Shown here one piece after another: positions 46,543 to 56,621 of a stretch of DNA of 64,000 bases; position 1 is the stretch's first letter, and each line of letters starts with the position of its first letter. The notes beneath the pieces are model-generated. The model did no database searches. It saw only the letters and a list, made by a program, of their open reading frames with translations, and was not told where the DNA came from. The position numbers and the translations under genes are program-made. The stretch lies in assembly GCA_963976435.1 (NCBI GenBank), contig CAXBKQ010000007.1, positions 80,535 to 144,534 on the forward strand, in the 5' to 3' direction. Origin of the DNA: CAKZNE01 sp963976435 (GTDB taxonomy: Bacteria > Bacteroidota > Bacteroidia > Flavobacteriales > Schleiferiaceae).

Positions 46543-47109
46543 ATGAGCAAGAATAAAGATCAAAAGGTAAAAGACCTAGAAAAGGAAATTATTGATACCA
46601 AAGAGGATATCAATACCGAGGAAAAAGCTGAATCCACTGAGGAAACTAAGGAAACTAAGGAAGAAATTAGTTTGGAAGAAAAGCTAGAAAAGGAAATTGA
46701 GGATCTAAAAAATCAGAACCTTCGTATTTATGCTGAGTTTGAAAACTATAAAAAGCGAACTTCCAAAGAAAGAATAGAACTTTTTGGCACAGCAAACCAG
46801 GAATTAATGTCAGCCCTCTTACCAGTAATGGATGATTTCCATAGAGCTCTAAAAAACCTGGAAGGAAATGAAGCGAAAGATGGGGTATCCTTAATTTTCA
46901 ACAAATTGGACAATACCCTCAAAAACAAAGGACTTAAAGCTATGGAATCGAGCATTGGCCAAGAGTTTAATGTAGACAGAATGGAGGCTATCACAAGAAT
47001 TCCAGCTCCAGATAAATCCCTAAAAGGAAAAGTAGTTGATGAAATTGAAGCTGGCTATGAACTAGGAGGAAAAATATTACGCTACGCCAAGGTAGTAGTA
47101 GGCGAATAA
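46543..47109 (+). CDS. grpE: GrpE, nucleotide exchange factor of DnaK
   Basis: GrpE releases ADP from DnaK. The 188-residue protein has an acidic, Glu/Lys/Thr-rich N-terminal coiled coil (1-60), the central helix with R-I-Y-A-E-F-E-N-Y-K-K-R-T-S-K-E and L-L-P-V-M-D-D-F-H-R-A-L, and the beta-rich C-terminal wing (A-I-T-R-I-P-A-P ... G-Y-E-L-G-G-K-I-L-R-Y-A-K-V-V-V). It precedes dnaJ by 13 nt; dnaK is not next to it in this window. Confidence 0.97.
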   Translation: MSKNKDQKVKDLEKEIIDTKEDINTEEKAESTEETKETKEEISLEEKLEKEIEDLKNQNLRIYAEFENYKKRTSKERIELFGTANQELMSALLPVMDDFHRALKNLEGNEAKDGVSLIFNKLDNTLKNKGLKAMESSIGQEFNVDRMEAITRIPAPDKSLKGKVVDEIEAGYELGGKILRYAKVVVGE

Positions 47110-47122
47110 AAAGAAAAGAAGC

Positions 47123-48253
47123 ATGGCCAAAAGAGATTTTTACGACATTTTAGGATTGAGCAAAGGCGCAAGTGCGGAGGAAATTAAAAAAGCCTATCGC
47201 AAACTGGCCATCAAATATCATCCTGATAAAAACCCTGACAACCCTGAAGCGGAGGCTAAATTTAAAGAGGCAGCCGAAGCTTATGAAGTACTTTCTAATT
47301 CGGAAAAACGCCAACGCTATGATCAGTTTGGACATGCCGGAATGGGTGGTGCTGCTGGCGGTAGAGGTGGCTACGGCGGTGGAATGAATATGGAAGATAT
47401 CTTTGATCAATTTGGAGATATTTTTGGAGGCGCTTTTGGAGGCTTCGGCGGTGGTAGAAGCAGCGGAGGCGGTGGAAGACAAAGGGTTTTTAAAGGCTCT
47501 AACCTTAGAGTAAGAGTAAAACTTAGTCTCGAAGAAATTGCCAATGGTGTAGAAAAGAAAATCAAAATTAAAAGACAGGTTCCTGCTGATGGAATAAGTT
47601 TTAAAACATGTTCTACCTGCCAAGGTAGCGGACAAACCTACAGGGTTACAAACACCATTTTAGGTCAAATGCGAGCTGCAGCCACCTGCCCTGCTTGCAA
47701 TGGATTAGGAAAAACCATCGACCAAAAACCTTCTGGCGCCGATGAACATGGTATGGTTCGCAAGGAAGAAACAGTTTCTGTGAAAATACCTGCTGGTGTT
47801 GAAGATGGAATGCAACTAAAGGTTAATGGAAAAGGAAATGCCGGACCCCTTGATGGTGTAAATGGAGACCTTTTAGTATTGATTGAGGAACTTGACCATG
47901 AATTCCTAAAAAGAGATGGAAATAATATCCATTACGACCTTTATATAAGCATACCAGATGCCGTATTGGGAACCAAAATTGATATTCCTACACTAAATGG
48001 AAAAGCAAGAATTAAACTTGATGAAGGAACTCAATCTGGTAAAATTCTCAGACTAAGAAATAAAGGATTACCCAGCCTAGAGGGCTATGGAACTGGCGAC
48101 CTTATGGTTCACGTAAGTGTATGGACTCCTAAGAATATTAGCAGTGAACAAAGGCAGTATTTTGAGCAAATGAGGGAGGACGATAATTTCAATCCTCAAC
48201 CTGGTCGTGGAGAAAAATCTTTCTTCGACAAGGTAAAAGAGATGTTTAGTTAA
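47123..48253 (+). CDS. dnaJ: DnaJ co-chaperone with only one of two zinc sites
   Basis: This DnaK co-chaperone (Hsp40 type I layout) has 376 residues: J domain with H-P-D at 33-35, Gly/Phe-rich linker (about 75-120), zinc-finger-like region (150-215) and C-terminal substrate domains. The usual four CxxCxGxG motifs are reduced to two: C-S-T-C-Q-G-S-G (Cys163, Cys166) and C-P-A-C-N-G-L-G (Cys189, Cys192), which correspond to motifs II and III (zinc site II). Motifs I and IV (site I) are replaced by non-Cys sequence. It follows grpE by 13 nt and precedes the small lipoprotein gene by 32 nt. Confidence 0.95.
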   Translation: MAKRDFYDILGLSKGASAEEIKKAYRKLAIKYHPDKNPDNPEAEAKFKEAAEAYEVLSNSEKRQRYDQFGHAGMGGAAGGRGGYGGGMNMEDIFDQFGDIFGGAFGGFGGGRSSGGGGRQRVFKGSNLRVRVKLSLEEIANGVEKKIKIKRQVPADGISFKTCSTCQGSGQTYRVTNTILGQMRAAATCPACNGLGKTIDQKPSGADEHGMVRKEETVSVKIPAGVEDGMQLKVNGKGNAGPLDGVNGDLLVLIEELDHEFLKRDGNNIHYDLYISIPDAVLGTKIDIPTLNGKARIKLDEGTQSGKILRLRNKGLPSLEGYGTGDLMVHVSVWTPKNISSEQRQYFEQMREDDNFNPQPGRGEKSFFDKVKEMFS

Positions 48254-48285
48254 TAAATTGCCCAAAAAAATTTAACCTTTCGGCC

Positions 48286-48756
48286 ATGAAAAATATTTTT
48301 TGGGCACTAAGCATAGCTCTGGCTTTATCTTGTTCAAATGCTGTAGAAGCTGAACAACAAACAGAAACCATTGAAAAGGAAGCTTCCACAATTGTGGATG
48401 ATTTCCTCCGTAAAACCTCTTCCTTAGAGAAGATTGAAAGCTCCAACCCTATAGAAAGGATACAGGAAGTTGCTGAGAAAGTTGCAGATCACAAAGTGGT
48501 TTTCAATAAAAGGGATATTCAATCCCTATTAGAAGTTGCTCGAGATTATTCTGGCTTTTTCATCATTGTTGAGAATCATAGCATCGTGAAAATTGAAGAC
48601 CTCGACAACTGTAATCCCTCTGGTTCTTGGAATGCTTGTATGCCCTTTGGAGAGGGATATATTAAAAAAGGAGAATTAGTTTTACAAGAGGACTATATCA
48701 ACAATATCATAGGACTACCGGATTCACAAAAAAGAATAGCCTATTTTTTTAAATAG
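48286..48756 (+). CDS. Small putative lipoprotein of unknown function
   Basis: This 156-residue protein has a signal peptide (1-15) and lipobox-like L-A-L-S-C (Cys16). The mature part has a helical Glu/Ile/Val-rich N-terminal half, a V-A-R-D-Y-S-G-F-F-I-I segment, and a Cys pair around D-N-C-N-P-S-G-S-W-N-A-C-M-P-F-G. I do not recognise the family. It follows dnaJ by 32 nt, so it may be induced with the chaperones. It ends head-on against the PBP1C gene, with 3 nt between stops. Confidence 0.55.
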   Translation: MKNIFWALSIALALSCSNAVEAEQQTETIEKEASTIVDDFLRKTSSLEKIESSNPIERIQEVAEKVADHKVVFNKRDIQSLLEVARDYSGFFIIVENHSIVKIEDLDNCNPSGSWNACMPFGEGYIKKGELVLQEDYINNIIGLPDSQKRIAYFFK

Positions 48757-48759
48757 CCA

Positions 48760-51084
48760 TCAATGCGGGCTTATTGAAAATTTTCCTTGAATTGAATTCC
48801 CGTCTTCATCTTCGATATGTAGGCTGTAATTTCCCTTTTCTAAATCCATTCTCAGTTGATGAAAATCTTCGGTACTGGCAATATACTCACCATTTAAATG
48901 CCAAAAAACCTTGGCCTCTGGCCTCTGATGGCTAATTTCCAAAATCACAAGCTGCTTTTCTGAACCCAGATCTTTAGGTAAAAATATTTCGGCACCTGGC
49001 TGGGGATAAATCAATTCCATAATTTGCTCATTCTGCCCTTTACAGCTGCTATGCCATGGTGGTAAATAGGAATAGGAAGTATGTTGTTTTTTATAATACC
49101 AAGCCATAGTACTAGGCAGAATAAAAACGTTTTTCGCCTTGATATTATCATCTGTGCTGCAAGACCTATTTACTCTAAAGGCCTCATCTAAAGTGGTGAA
49201 AATTCTTTGGTGGTAGGGACATTTCATTTTGGAAGCTTTTATATCAGGGATTAAAATGGTATCAGACGCTTCACAATATTTTCCCATCGGCAAACCGCTT
49301 TGAGCGCAAATTGCTTCCTCCCTTAAATGATCATGGGGAATGTGAAATTTAGATTTGGAATCTAGTTTATTTAAAAGATCAAATAATATTGGTCCTGCGG
49401 ATGAAGCACCTACAAGCCCTGGCCTTCCTTCGCCTGTAGAATTCCCAACCCATACAACGGCAATATAGTCAGTACTTAAACCTACAGCCCAGGCATCGCG
49501 ATGACCAAAACTAGTTCCTGTTTTCCATGCCACAGATCCCTTATTAAAAAATTGCCATCCCATTTCTGTATTAGGTCTTATCACCTTTTGCATGGCCTTC
49601 AATGTTAAAAATGCTGCCCCTGGATTGAAATTCGGCAGCTCGCCTTCAGGTTCTGTTCCTTTCTTTATATAGATGGCATTTCTTGGTTTTGTATTTTCAT
49701 CGGCAGAATACTTTTGCATTTGAAATATTTTAAAATAAGCATTTCCCAAATCCCAGGCATTGACCTCTGCCCCACCTAAAATTAATGATAAACCATAATT
49801 TGAGGCAGACCTATTGATGGTTGAAAAATCCCATTCCTTAAGATCATCTAAAAAGTGATCTACACCATATTTTTTTAGCATATACACAAATGGAATATTT
49901 AAAGATTGAGCCAAAGCCTCATCTGCTGGAATCGCGCCAGCATAAGAATTCACAAAGTTCTCGGGTTTAAAATCGGCAAAAATCAATGGGCTATCTTTTA
50001 CCAATTCTTTTGGCCAAAGACTCGCATCGTTTAACATAGAACAATATAAAAATGGCTTTAATATGCTACCTGAACTTCGAGGGGTTTTGAGCATATCATT
50101 GTATCGGTCTGGAACATCATCATCCATATAATTACCAACATAAGCCTTTACAGCTCCACTATGTGCATCCAATAACAATAGGGCTGCATTGTGCACTTCA
50201 TTCGCTTTTAGTCCTTCTTGAAAATTCTCTAAGCTGCGAATAGCCTCCCTTTGCAAATTTAGATTTAAAGTGGTTTTAATACTTTTTCCTTGATGACCCT
50301 TATTTAAACTCTCTACTAAATGAGGACTAATATTCCGCAGTGGTAATGGCTTTTCTGGCAAAGCTTCAATAATAGCAAGACTATACTCCTCTTCCTCAAT
50401 TAGCCCTCTTTCCACTAATTTCCGAAGTAAAGAATCCCTCTTTTTCTTCAGGCTATTTCTGTTCCTCCCTGGGTGGATTAATCCGGGAGCATTCGGTAAT
50501 ACTGCTAGAGTTGCGGATTCTGCCCAGCTTAAATCCCAAGGAGATCTCCCAAAATATCTCCATGCTGCGGCCTCTAAACCTACAGTATTCCCTCCAAAAG
50601 GAGCATGAGCTGAATAAAGAATTAATATTTCTTCTTTAGAAAAACTCCACTCCAATCTAGTGGCCATTAATATTTCTGATAGTTTTTGAGAAATGGTTCT
50701 ATCCGGATTATCACGGCTCAAGCGAACCAGTTGCATGCTAATGGTACTGGCTCCACTTACAATTCTTCCGGCCTTAATATTTTCCCGAAAGGCCTTAGCT
50801 ATAGATAAAAAATTTACCCCAGGATGGTAATAAAAATGCTGATCTTCAAAATGGATTAAGCATTGTTTAAATTTATTGGGAAGGGAGTCCATAGGAGAAA
50901 ATCTCCATTGGTAATCCTTGGCAATTCTAGCACCTAAAACCTCATTGTTTTCATCAAAAACCAATGCTGAATAGGGTTTTTCAAAAAGATTTTTAGAAGG
51001 CCATAAATAATAAAAGGCTAAAAAGGAAAGACCCAGCAATAAGACACTGAGCCTTTTCCAATTTATCTTATCACCTCTACCCAT
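48760..51084 (-). CDS. pbpC: Penicillin-binding protein 1C
   Basis: This bifunctional class A-like penicillin-binding protein has 774 residues: a transmembrane helix (11-28), a GT51 glycosyltransferase domain with H-F-E-D-Q-H-F-Y-Y-H-P-G (Glu80) and S-G-A-S-T-I-S-M-Q, a transpeptidase domain with S-G-S-I-L-K-P-F (active Ser), the S-L-N triad and W-K-T-G-T, and a C-terminal BiPBP_C beta domain (P-Q-P-G-A-E-I). In other bacteria PBP1C works with an alpha-2-macroglobulin as an envelope repair and defence pair. It overlaps the end of that gene by 22 nt. Confidence 0.94.
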   Translation of the reverse strand: MGRGDKINWKRLSVLLLGLSFLAFYYLWPSKNLFEKPYSALVFDENNEVLGARIAKDYQWRFSPMDSLPNKFKQCLIHFEDQHFYYHPGVNFLSIAKAFRENIKAGRIVSGASTISMQLVRLSRDNPDRTISQKLSEILMATRLEWSFSKEEILILYSAHAPFGGNTVGLEAAAWRYFGRSPWDLSWAESATLAVLPNAPGLIHPGRNRNSLKKKRDSLLRKLVERGLIEEEEYSLAIIEALPEKPLPLRNISPHLVESLNKGHQGKSIKTTLNLNLQREAIRSLENFQEGLKANEVHNAALLLLDAHSGAVKAYVGNYMDDDVPDRYNDMLKTPRSSGSILKPFLYCSMLNDASLWPKELVKDSPLIFADFKPENFVNSYAGAIPADEALAQSLNIPFVYMLKKYGVDHFLDDLKEWDFSTINRSASNYGLSLILGGAEVNAWDLGNAYFKIFQMQKYSADENTKPRNAIYIKKGTEPEGELPNFNPGAAFLTLKAMQKVIRPNTEMGWQFFNKGSVAWKTGTSFGHRDAWAVGLSTDYIAVVWVGNSTGEGRPGLVGASSAGPILFDLLNKLDSKSKFHIPHDHLREEAICAQSGLPMGKYCEASDTILIPDIKASKMKCPYHQRIFTTLDEAFRVNRSCSTDDNIKAKNVFILPSTMAWYYKKQHTSYSYLPPWHSSCKGQNEQIMELIYPQPGAEIFLPKDLGSEKQLVILEISHQRPEAKVFWHLNGEYIASTEDFHQLRMDLEKGNYSLHIEDEDGNSIQGKFSISPH

Positions 51085-54000
51085 CTTCCTTTGTTCTGAG
51101 CTTTAGTCTCAATATTATACATGTCTTCAACATATACAGGAGGAAGAAAATACTTTCCTGCATAGGTGGCATTTAGCCTTACTTTAAATTTAACTGAAGA
51201 TTGATATCGCATATTAAAATAGGTATACACCCTATCATCTCGGATATCCTGATAATCTGGACGACTAAGGCTATTATCCAATTCTTGAACACCTAATAAT
51301 CTCGTATTGATAATTTCCCATCCTGCAGGAAACAATTGAGAAAGCGCCATATTTTCACAACCAATAGTTCCATTTACTTTTGCGATTTTTATTTCAGCAT
51401 AAAAATCCTGTCCCTGACTTAATTTAGAAACATCTAGACTATTTCCATTGGGTAGAAAATAATCTACCTGTAAACTAAGATTGTGGCTAATCGCCTCCGT
51501 TTCATGGTTTAATGGAATACCACTTTGGCTGATACTAAAGTTCAAATCTTTATCGCCAATATTTCGAATGCTCAACTCCAATTTCCCATCTCTTCCTTGC
51601 TTTACAGTATATCTTTCTACTGTTTTGGCTTGTTTATAATTCACCTTTTCTCCGGAGCTTATATTCATTTCCCAAGCCAGCACATCCTTGTTGTTTTGGT
51701 TTCCATAAACCATCATCATACTTTTTAAGGCAAAAGCAATATCATGAGTGCTATACCAAGAAGTAGAGCTTAAGTTCTTGGAAATTTGACGGGCAACTTT
51801 AAAGGCTTCTCCATCTTCACCTAATTTATGTAAAACCTCCAATTGCATAGCCTTATCTCTTAATGAAGAGCCATAATTATTATATCTAGTTTGTGAATTT
51901 GACAAATTCTTTTTGGCTTCATAGGCAATTTCTCGGGCTACCTTGTCCTGACCTGCAAATAAATAGGCTCCTGCCAAATTCCATTTTGTGATATCCGATT
52001 TATAGTCCGCTTCTTTAAGTCTGTTCATTGCCCCAATTTCCGCTTTCCCCACTTCTGCAAGGGTATAAAGGCGATAGGATTGATCCAAACAATTAGTACA
52101 ATAATTACCATAGGTGCTATACTTTGGAGTCCAGCTTCTGGCCGTACTTTTTTGATAAGACAACCATTTATCTAACATACCAGCCGGAATATCATACCCC
52201 TTGTCTTTGGCTTGATTTAAAAACTGCCCAGCATAGCTTGTAACCCAATTGTTCACATACCTATAACTTGGCCAGTAATACAGTCCACCAGAACCAGCTT
52301 GCATTTGATATAGTTTTTGAATAGCAATGCCAATATTGGTATTGTTTACTGTTTTGAAATCATCGCTTAGCTCCATTATACCACCCAGATATAAAAGAGG
52401 AAAAACTCTGGAAATGGTTTGTTCAGCACAACCATGAGGGTAACCTGTTAAATACTTTAGTCTCTTTTCGAGGTTTATTGGTGGAATCCCATAGGACTCT
52501 ACTACTAGTCTATTTGTAGTGGCTACGCCAATGGGCTCGTAATAAATAATGGTATCCCTACCAGATTTTAAAAACACCTCCTGAGAATAGGTCATTGGTG
52601 GATTGGGAATACGCACCATCAACTCAGTATCATCGTGGGCTTTTTCTTTTCCACTTTTTGCATTTACTTCAATAAATGCTGTTCCAATTTCACCTGGAGT
52701 TTCCAGTAGAAAATCTATTACTTGCTCACCGTTCTTTTTAAATTTTATTGTTTTAGTAGATTCTCCAACAATTTTAATTTTCCCTTTTACCTTCACATTT
52801 ACATCTACACTCCTCACATTCTCTTCCATTGCAAAAACTGTTACTGGAAGGCTTATTCTTTCCATAGGGCTAGAAACACGTGGCAAGCTCGTCAACACCA
52901 TTAAAGGTTTGCGAACATGAATAGATTTTTCTTCACTTCCATAAGCCCTTTTTTTGTTTGCGGCTACCACCATCACTTTAACTTTTCCCACATAATTTGG
53001 GAGCTTAACCTTATGTTTTGCTTCTTCTCCTTTTTCCAATTTAAAGGGTCCTAAATGCCTCACCATCGGCACGAAACGATTTTGATTATTTAAGCCCACT
53101 TTTGATAAAGCCTCATCACCACCAATCGCATAATTCTTAGACATCTCACCACTGTAAGCACCAATTACCTGATGGTATAAATCCCAAGTCCTTACCCCTA
53201 AAGCCTCCTTGGCATAAAAAACCGGCCATGGTTTGGGTGTTTTAAAACGAGTAAGGTTTAGCAAACCTTCGTCAACTATCGCAATGGTATAATACATTGG
53301 CTTTCCATCTTTCTCCTTAACTTTTACCTCCACAGTGGTTTCTGGCCTCCAAACATCCTTTGCTTCAATTATAGGATTTAATTGTGTTTCTGGATTTACA
53401 ATTTTTAAGGAGGATATTCCGTATAGCCTTATTGGACGATCATTTTCCGTTTGAGCATGAGGCTGAATAAGCCAGGCGCTGATATAAATATTAGGCGACA
53501 TTTCCTCGGTAGCTGTGAATTTATATTCGCCTACTTTCTCATTACTTGTAAACCACTCTTTATGTAAAATACCATTGCCATTTTCCAATGTTATCAAAAC
53601 CCTAGAGTTTTCTGCCATGGGTATTTTCGCTACAATCTCATCACCAACCTTATATTCCTCTTGGTCCGTTTTAAAACTCAACTCAGTACTATTTCCATTG
53701 GATTCTGCTCTGTTTCTTCTTTGTTCTTCAGGCCAGTCCACATAAATTATTTGACCTGTACTATGACCATCTTCACCTGTTACTCGAATCAGGTAACGTC
53801 CCCAATTCGGATATTTAATATTCATTTTATAAGAAGCCAATCCATTTTTGGTACTTAGCTTTCCTTGCTGAATTAAATAGGTACTTTCATTATTGATGTA
53901 TTGTGATAAACCATTACTACGGTTATACCACCAACTACTGGAAATTTTATAAATCTTCACATCTAAATTTTCTACATCTGTAGATTTCCCTAGGTGGTCT

Positions 54001-56621
54001 ACGGTACGAATTTGAATATCATGGTCAACATCGGTACTATAATACCAAGATCCTGTTTTGTGATCTGGCATTTTCATGCCGATATAGGTGGAGTATGGAC
54101 TGATTTTAGAATCGAAATATTCGGTGGAAAAATCCCCACCACCTTCAAAGGCTTTTACTAAAAAACGAGCTTTTAGCATGCCCGGAGAATTGGTGAAAGT
54201 CCCAATCTTTTCATCTAAATCATAATAACCATTTTCATCTAGTGGTCCTTCGAAAATGGATATTTCTTCACTTTCAAATCGCTTAGAAGGGTCGTTAAAC
54301 ACAAAGCCCTTGTATTGGGGAAAGGCATTGTACACAGAGGCCAGGGTGGCGTTTATGCTTACCTTACTATTACTTGCATCAACACCGGTTAGCCATTTCA
54401 CTTTCACTTCTCCCTTGGCCATTCCATTTTCCAATAAAATTGGATCCTCTTTAAAATTTAATTCAATATCCAGGCGATTGGGTTTGACCGTCTCAATTTT
54501 TAAGGTCTTGCTAAATTTTAATTCACCAACCTTTACAATAGCCTCATAATTTCCTGTAGGGTCCGTTGCTTTTGTTTTGGTTTTAAAATTTCGAATAAAA
54601 TTTTTAGCCTTGGTATTTATTTGATGATCTACCAATTGATTTGATGGATTGTACAATTCAAAATGTACAGGATGATCTGGTGGTAAGTTACCCAGTTTAT
54701 CCTCTAAAATAAAATTGAGATGGATGCTATCACCAGGTCTCCACACACCTCTTTCACCATATATAAAACCCTTTATTCCCTTTTTTACTTGCTCTCCATT
54801 CACCGGAAAATTGCTGAGAGAGACACTTGTAGAATTATCCAATTTTACATAGGCCCTACTTTTATTTTTTTGGGCTTTAATAAAATATACCGGCTCCTTT
54901 AATTTTGTTTTATAAAAACCATTCCCATCCGTTTTACCACTGCTTACCAGCCTTTGTTGGTAATTGTACAATTCGATAGTTGCTCCACTAATAGGCTCTG
55001 TACTGTTTAAATCGGTTACACTTAGGTCAACAATATTGTCATTCCCATTTTTTACGATTATTCCAATATCTGAGGCCAAAATATTGCGAACTATAAAATG
55101 CTGGCTATTATAGTATGAGTTATGACAAGGATTTTTCCTTTGGCTCCATCGATAACCACTGGGGTAGGAGAAATAATAATCAGAACTATTATAGTTGCCA
55201 ACGTAATTATAGTTGTCATTTTCATAATCTTCCCAGTAATAGTAATTGTAATCCTCCTCTTCTTCTGGAGCTTGATCTAAATTCTCCTCACAGATATAAT
55301 TTGCATATTCCTTTTTAAAACTTAGATACACCCGATACAGTGCTCCTTGTTCCGGTTCTATTAGTTTAGATAAATCTATGGAATAGGTCATCCAATTGTG
55401 ATTTGCCAATTGATCAGCATTGCTTAAATCCAATCTCTTTTGAGCAACAACTTCACCTACTCTATACAAATCACTGGCACCTCCAAGATTGTTATTCTGA
55501 AGAAATTGCAACATATTATTCTCTCTGATCTGCACCACTTTAACATCCACGGCATTTAGACTAATGGCCTGAAAAGGGAGTAATAAACTTTCACTACTTG
55601 GTAAAATATTCCCATCACCAATCAGCCTAACCTGAGGTTTTTCATTTCTAAAAGCAATGCTTATTTCCTTTCCTTCCTGAATATCATAAGCCAGAATATT
55701 TTTAATCCCTTTGAAAATATTTAGTTTTTTATCCCCAAAAATATCGTCTGGTGGAAAGAGAATAATACTGGTATTATCAATTTTGTATTTGATATCATTC
55801 ACATCCTCCAAGGTGATTAAACCCTTTAGGTTCTGATCCTTTTTAATGGGATCTGAAAATTTAAGAACAATACTTCGGCTAGGGTTTTGAATGAAATCAA
55901 AATCCAAATATTTAAACTCCCCTAATCCTGGTAATTCCAGATTTTTATCTTTTAATTTATCTCCACCTTTTTTAGCGCTATTTACCCTTAATATTAATTC
56001 TTGGGACTTTTCTTTTCTCTCAATACTATCTAGCACAAAGGAATAAAGCCTTGGAGTAGAGGTGTTTTCCCAGTTTGGTTTTAGTCTTCTTCCATTGGCT
56101 TCAATTTCCAATAAATCATTAAAATCATCTAATTCTTCTTCATCTGCGGCAATTAGAGTTCCTTGCAGGCTATACCATTTCATTTGGTCTGTGGATTGGG
56201 ACTTCAGCTGCACTGTTCCCCATTCAAAATTGCTGTGTATCACTTGAAAGCCAAATTCAAAAACCTTCATAGAATCTGGCACTTCCATAATTTTATTTAG
56301 ATAGAGTTTAGCAGTATAAACTTGGCCTGGGATTAAGTTTTCCTTAGGAACAAATTCTATTGTAGAATTGTCTTTCCAGTTTATTTGCCCTTCAATTTTA
56401 GGTTCAAAACTGAGAAGGTCTTCACTAATTTGTTTGGCTGTACCCTGACTTAAACTAATACGAATACTACTTTTTTTGGATACAATACCGGAAGTAAATG
56501 CATTGATATAGGTCGCAAAGGATTGATCAAACAAGGGCACTTGATCCTTTTTATTATGGCAAGAAGAAAAAATGAGTGAACAAACCAAAAGGAATGTGAT
56601 AGACTTTGATAAGGTTTTCAT
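51063..56621 (-). CDS. Bacterial alpha-2-macroglobulin lipoprotein
   Basis: This 1852-residue periplasmic protease trap has a signal peptide with lipobox F-S-S-C (Cys21). It consists of many macroglobulin (MG) beta-sandwich domains, a bait-region stretch and a thioester domain with G-C-A-E-Q at Cys1398, so the thioester (Cys-x-Glu-Gln) is intact, followed by alpha-helical thioester-domain sequence and a receptor-like C-terminal domain. It traps attacking proteases and links them covalently. A Tyr/Asn/Asp-rich patch (about 450-500) is unusual. The gene ends inside the 5' end of pbpC (22-nt overlap), the well-known partnership. Confidence 0.92.
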   Translation of the reverse strand: MKTLSKSITFLLVCSLIFSSCHNKKDQVPLFDQSFATYINAFTSGIVSKKSSIRISLSQGTAKQISEDLLSFEPKIEGQINWKDNSTIEFVPKENLIPGQVYTAKLYLNKIMEVPDSMKVFEFGFQVIHSNFEWGTVQLKSQSTDQMKWYSLQGTLIAADEEELDDFNDLLEIEANGRRLKPNWENTSTPRLYSFVLDSIERKEKSQELILRVNSAKKGGDKLKDKNLELPGLGEFKYLDFDFIQNPSRSIVLKFSDPIKKDQNLKGLITLEDVNDIKYKIDNTSIILFPPDDIFGDKKLNIFKGIKNILAYDIQEGKEISIAFRNEKPQVRLIGDGNILPSSESLLLPFQAISLNAVDVKVVQIRENNMLQFLQNNNLGGASDLYRVGEVVAQKRLDLSNADQLANHNWMTYSIDLSKLIEPEQGALYRVYLSFKKEYANYICEENLDQAPEEEEDYNYYYWEDYENDNYNYVGNYNSSDYYFSYPSGYRWSQRKNPCHNSYYNSQHFIVRNILASDIGIIVKNGNDNIVDLSVTDLNSTEPISGATIELYNYQQRLVSSGKTDGNGFYKTKLKEPVYFIKAQKNKSRAYVKLDNSTSVSLSNFPVNGEQVKKGIKGFIYGERGVWRPGDSIHLNFILEDKLGNLPPDHPVHFELYNPSNQLVDHQINTKAKNFIRNFKTKTKATDPTGNYEAIVKVGELKFSKTLKIETVKPNRLDIELNFKEDPILLENGMAKGEVKVKWLTGVDASNSKVSINATLASVYNAFPQYKGFVFNDPSKRFESEEISIFEGPLDENGYYDLDEKIGTFTNSPGMLKARFLVKAFEGGGDFSTEYFDSKISPYSTYIGMKMPDHKTGSWYYSTDVDHDIQIRTVDHLGKSTDVENLDVKIYKISSSWWYNRSNGLSQYINNESTYLIQQGKLSTKNGLASYKMNIKYPNWGRYLIRVTGEDGHSTGQIIYVDWPEEQRRNRAESNGNSTELSFKTDQEEYKVGDEIVAKIPMAENSRVLITLENGNGILHKEWFTSNEKVGEYKFTATEEMSPNIYISAWLIQPHAQTENDRPIRLYGISSLKIVNPETQLNPIIEAKDVWRPETTVEVKVKEKDGKPMYYTIAIVDEGLLNLTRFKTPKPWPVFYAKEALGVRTWDLYHQVIGAYSGEMSKNYAIGGDEALSKVGLNNQNRFVPMVRHLGPFKLEKGEEAKHKVKLPNYVGKVKVMVVAANKKRAYGSEEKSIHVRKPLMVLTSLPRVSSPMERISLPVTVFAMEENVRSVDVNVKVKGKIKIVGESTKTIKFKKNGEQVIDFLLETPGEIGTAFIEVNAKSGKEKAHDDTELMVRIPNPPMTYSQEVFLKSGRDTIIYYEPIGVATTNRLVVESYGIPPINLEKRLKYLTGYPHGCAEQTISRVFPLLYLGGIMELSDDFKTVNNTNIGIAIQKLYQMQAGSGGLYYWPSYRYVNNWVTSYAGQFLNQAKDKGYDIPAGMLDKWLSYQKSTARSWTPKYSTYGNYCTNCLDQSYRLYTLAEVGKAEIGAMNRLKEADYKSDITKWNLAGAYLFAGQDKVAREIAYEAKKNLSNSQTRYNNYGSSLRDKAMQLEVLHKLGEDGEAFKVARQISKNLSSTSWYSTHDIAFALKSMMMVYGNQNNKDVLAWEMNISSGEKVNYKQAKTVERYTVKQGRDGKLELSIRNIGDKDLNFSISQSGIPLNHETEAISHNLSLQVDYFLPNGNSLDVSKLSQGQDFYAEIKIAKVNGTIGCENMALSQLFPAGWEIINTRLLGVQELDNSLSRPDYQDIRDDRVYTYFNMRYQSSVKFKVRLNATYAGKYFLPPVYVEDMYNIETKAQNKGRWVEVIR

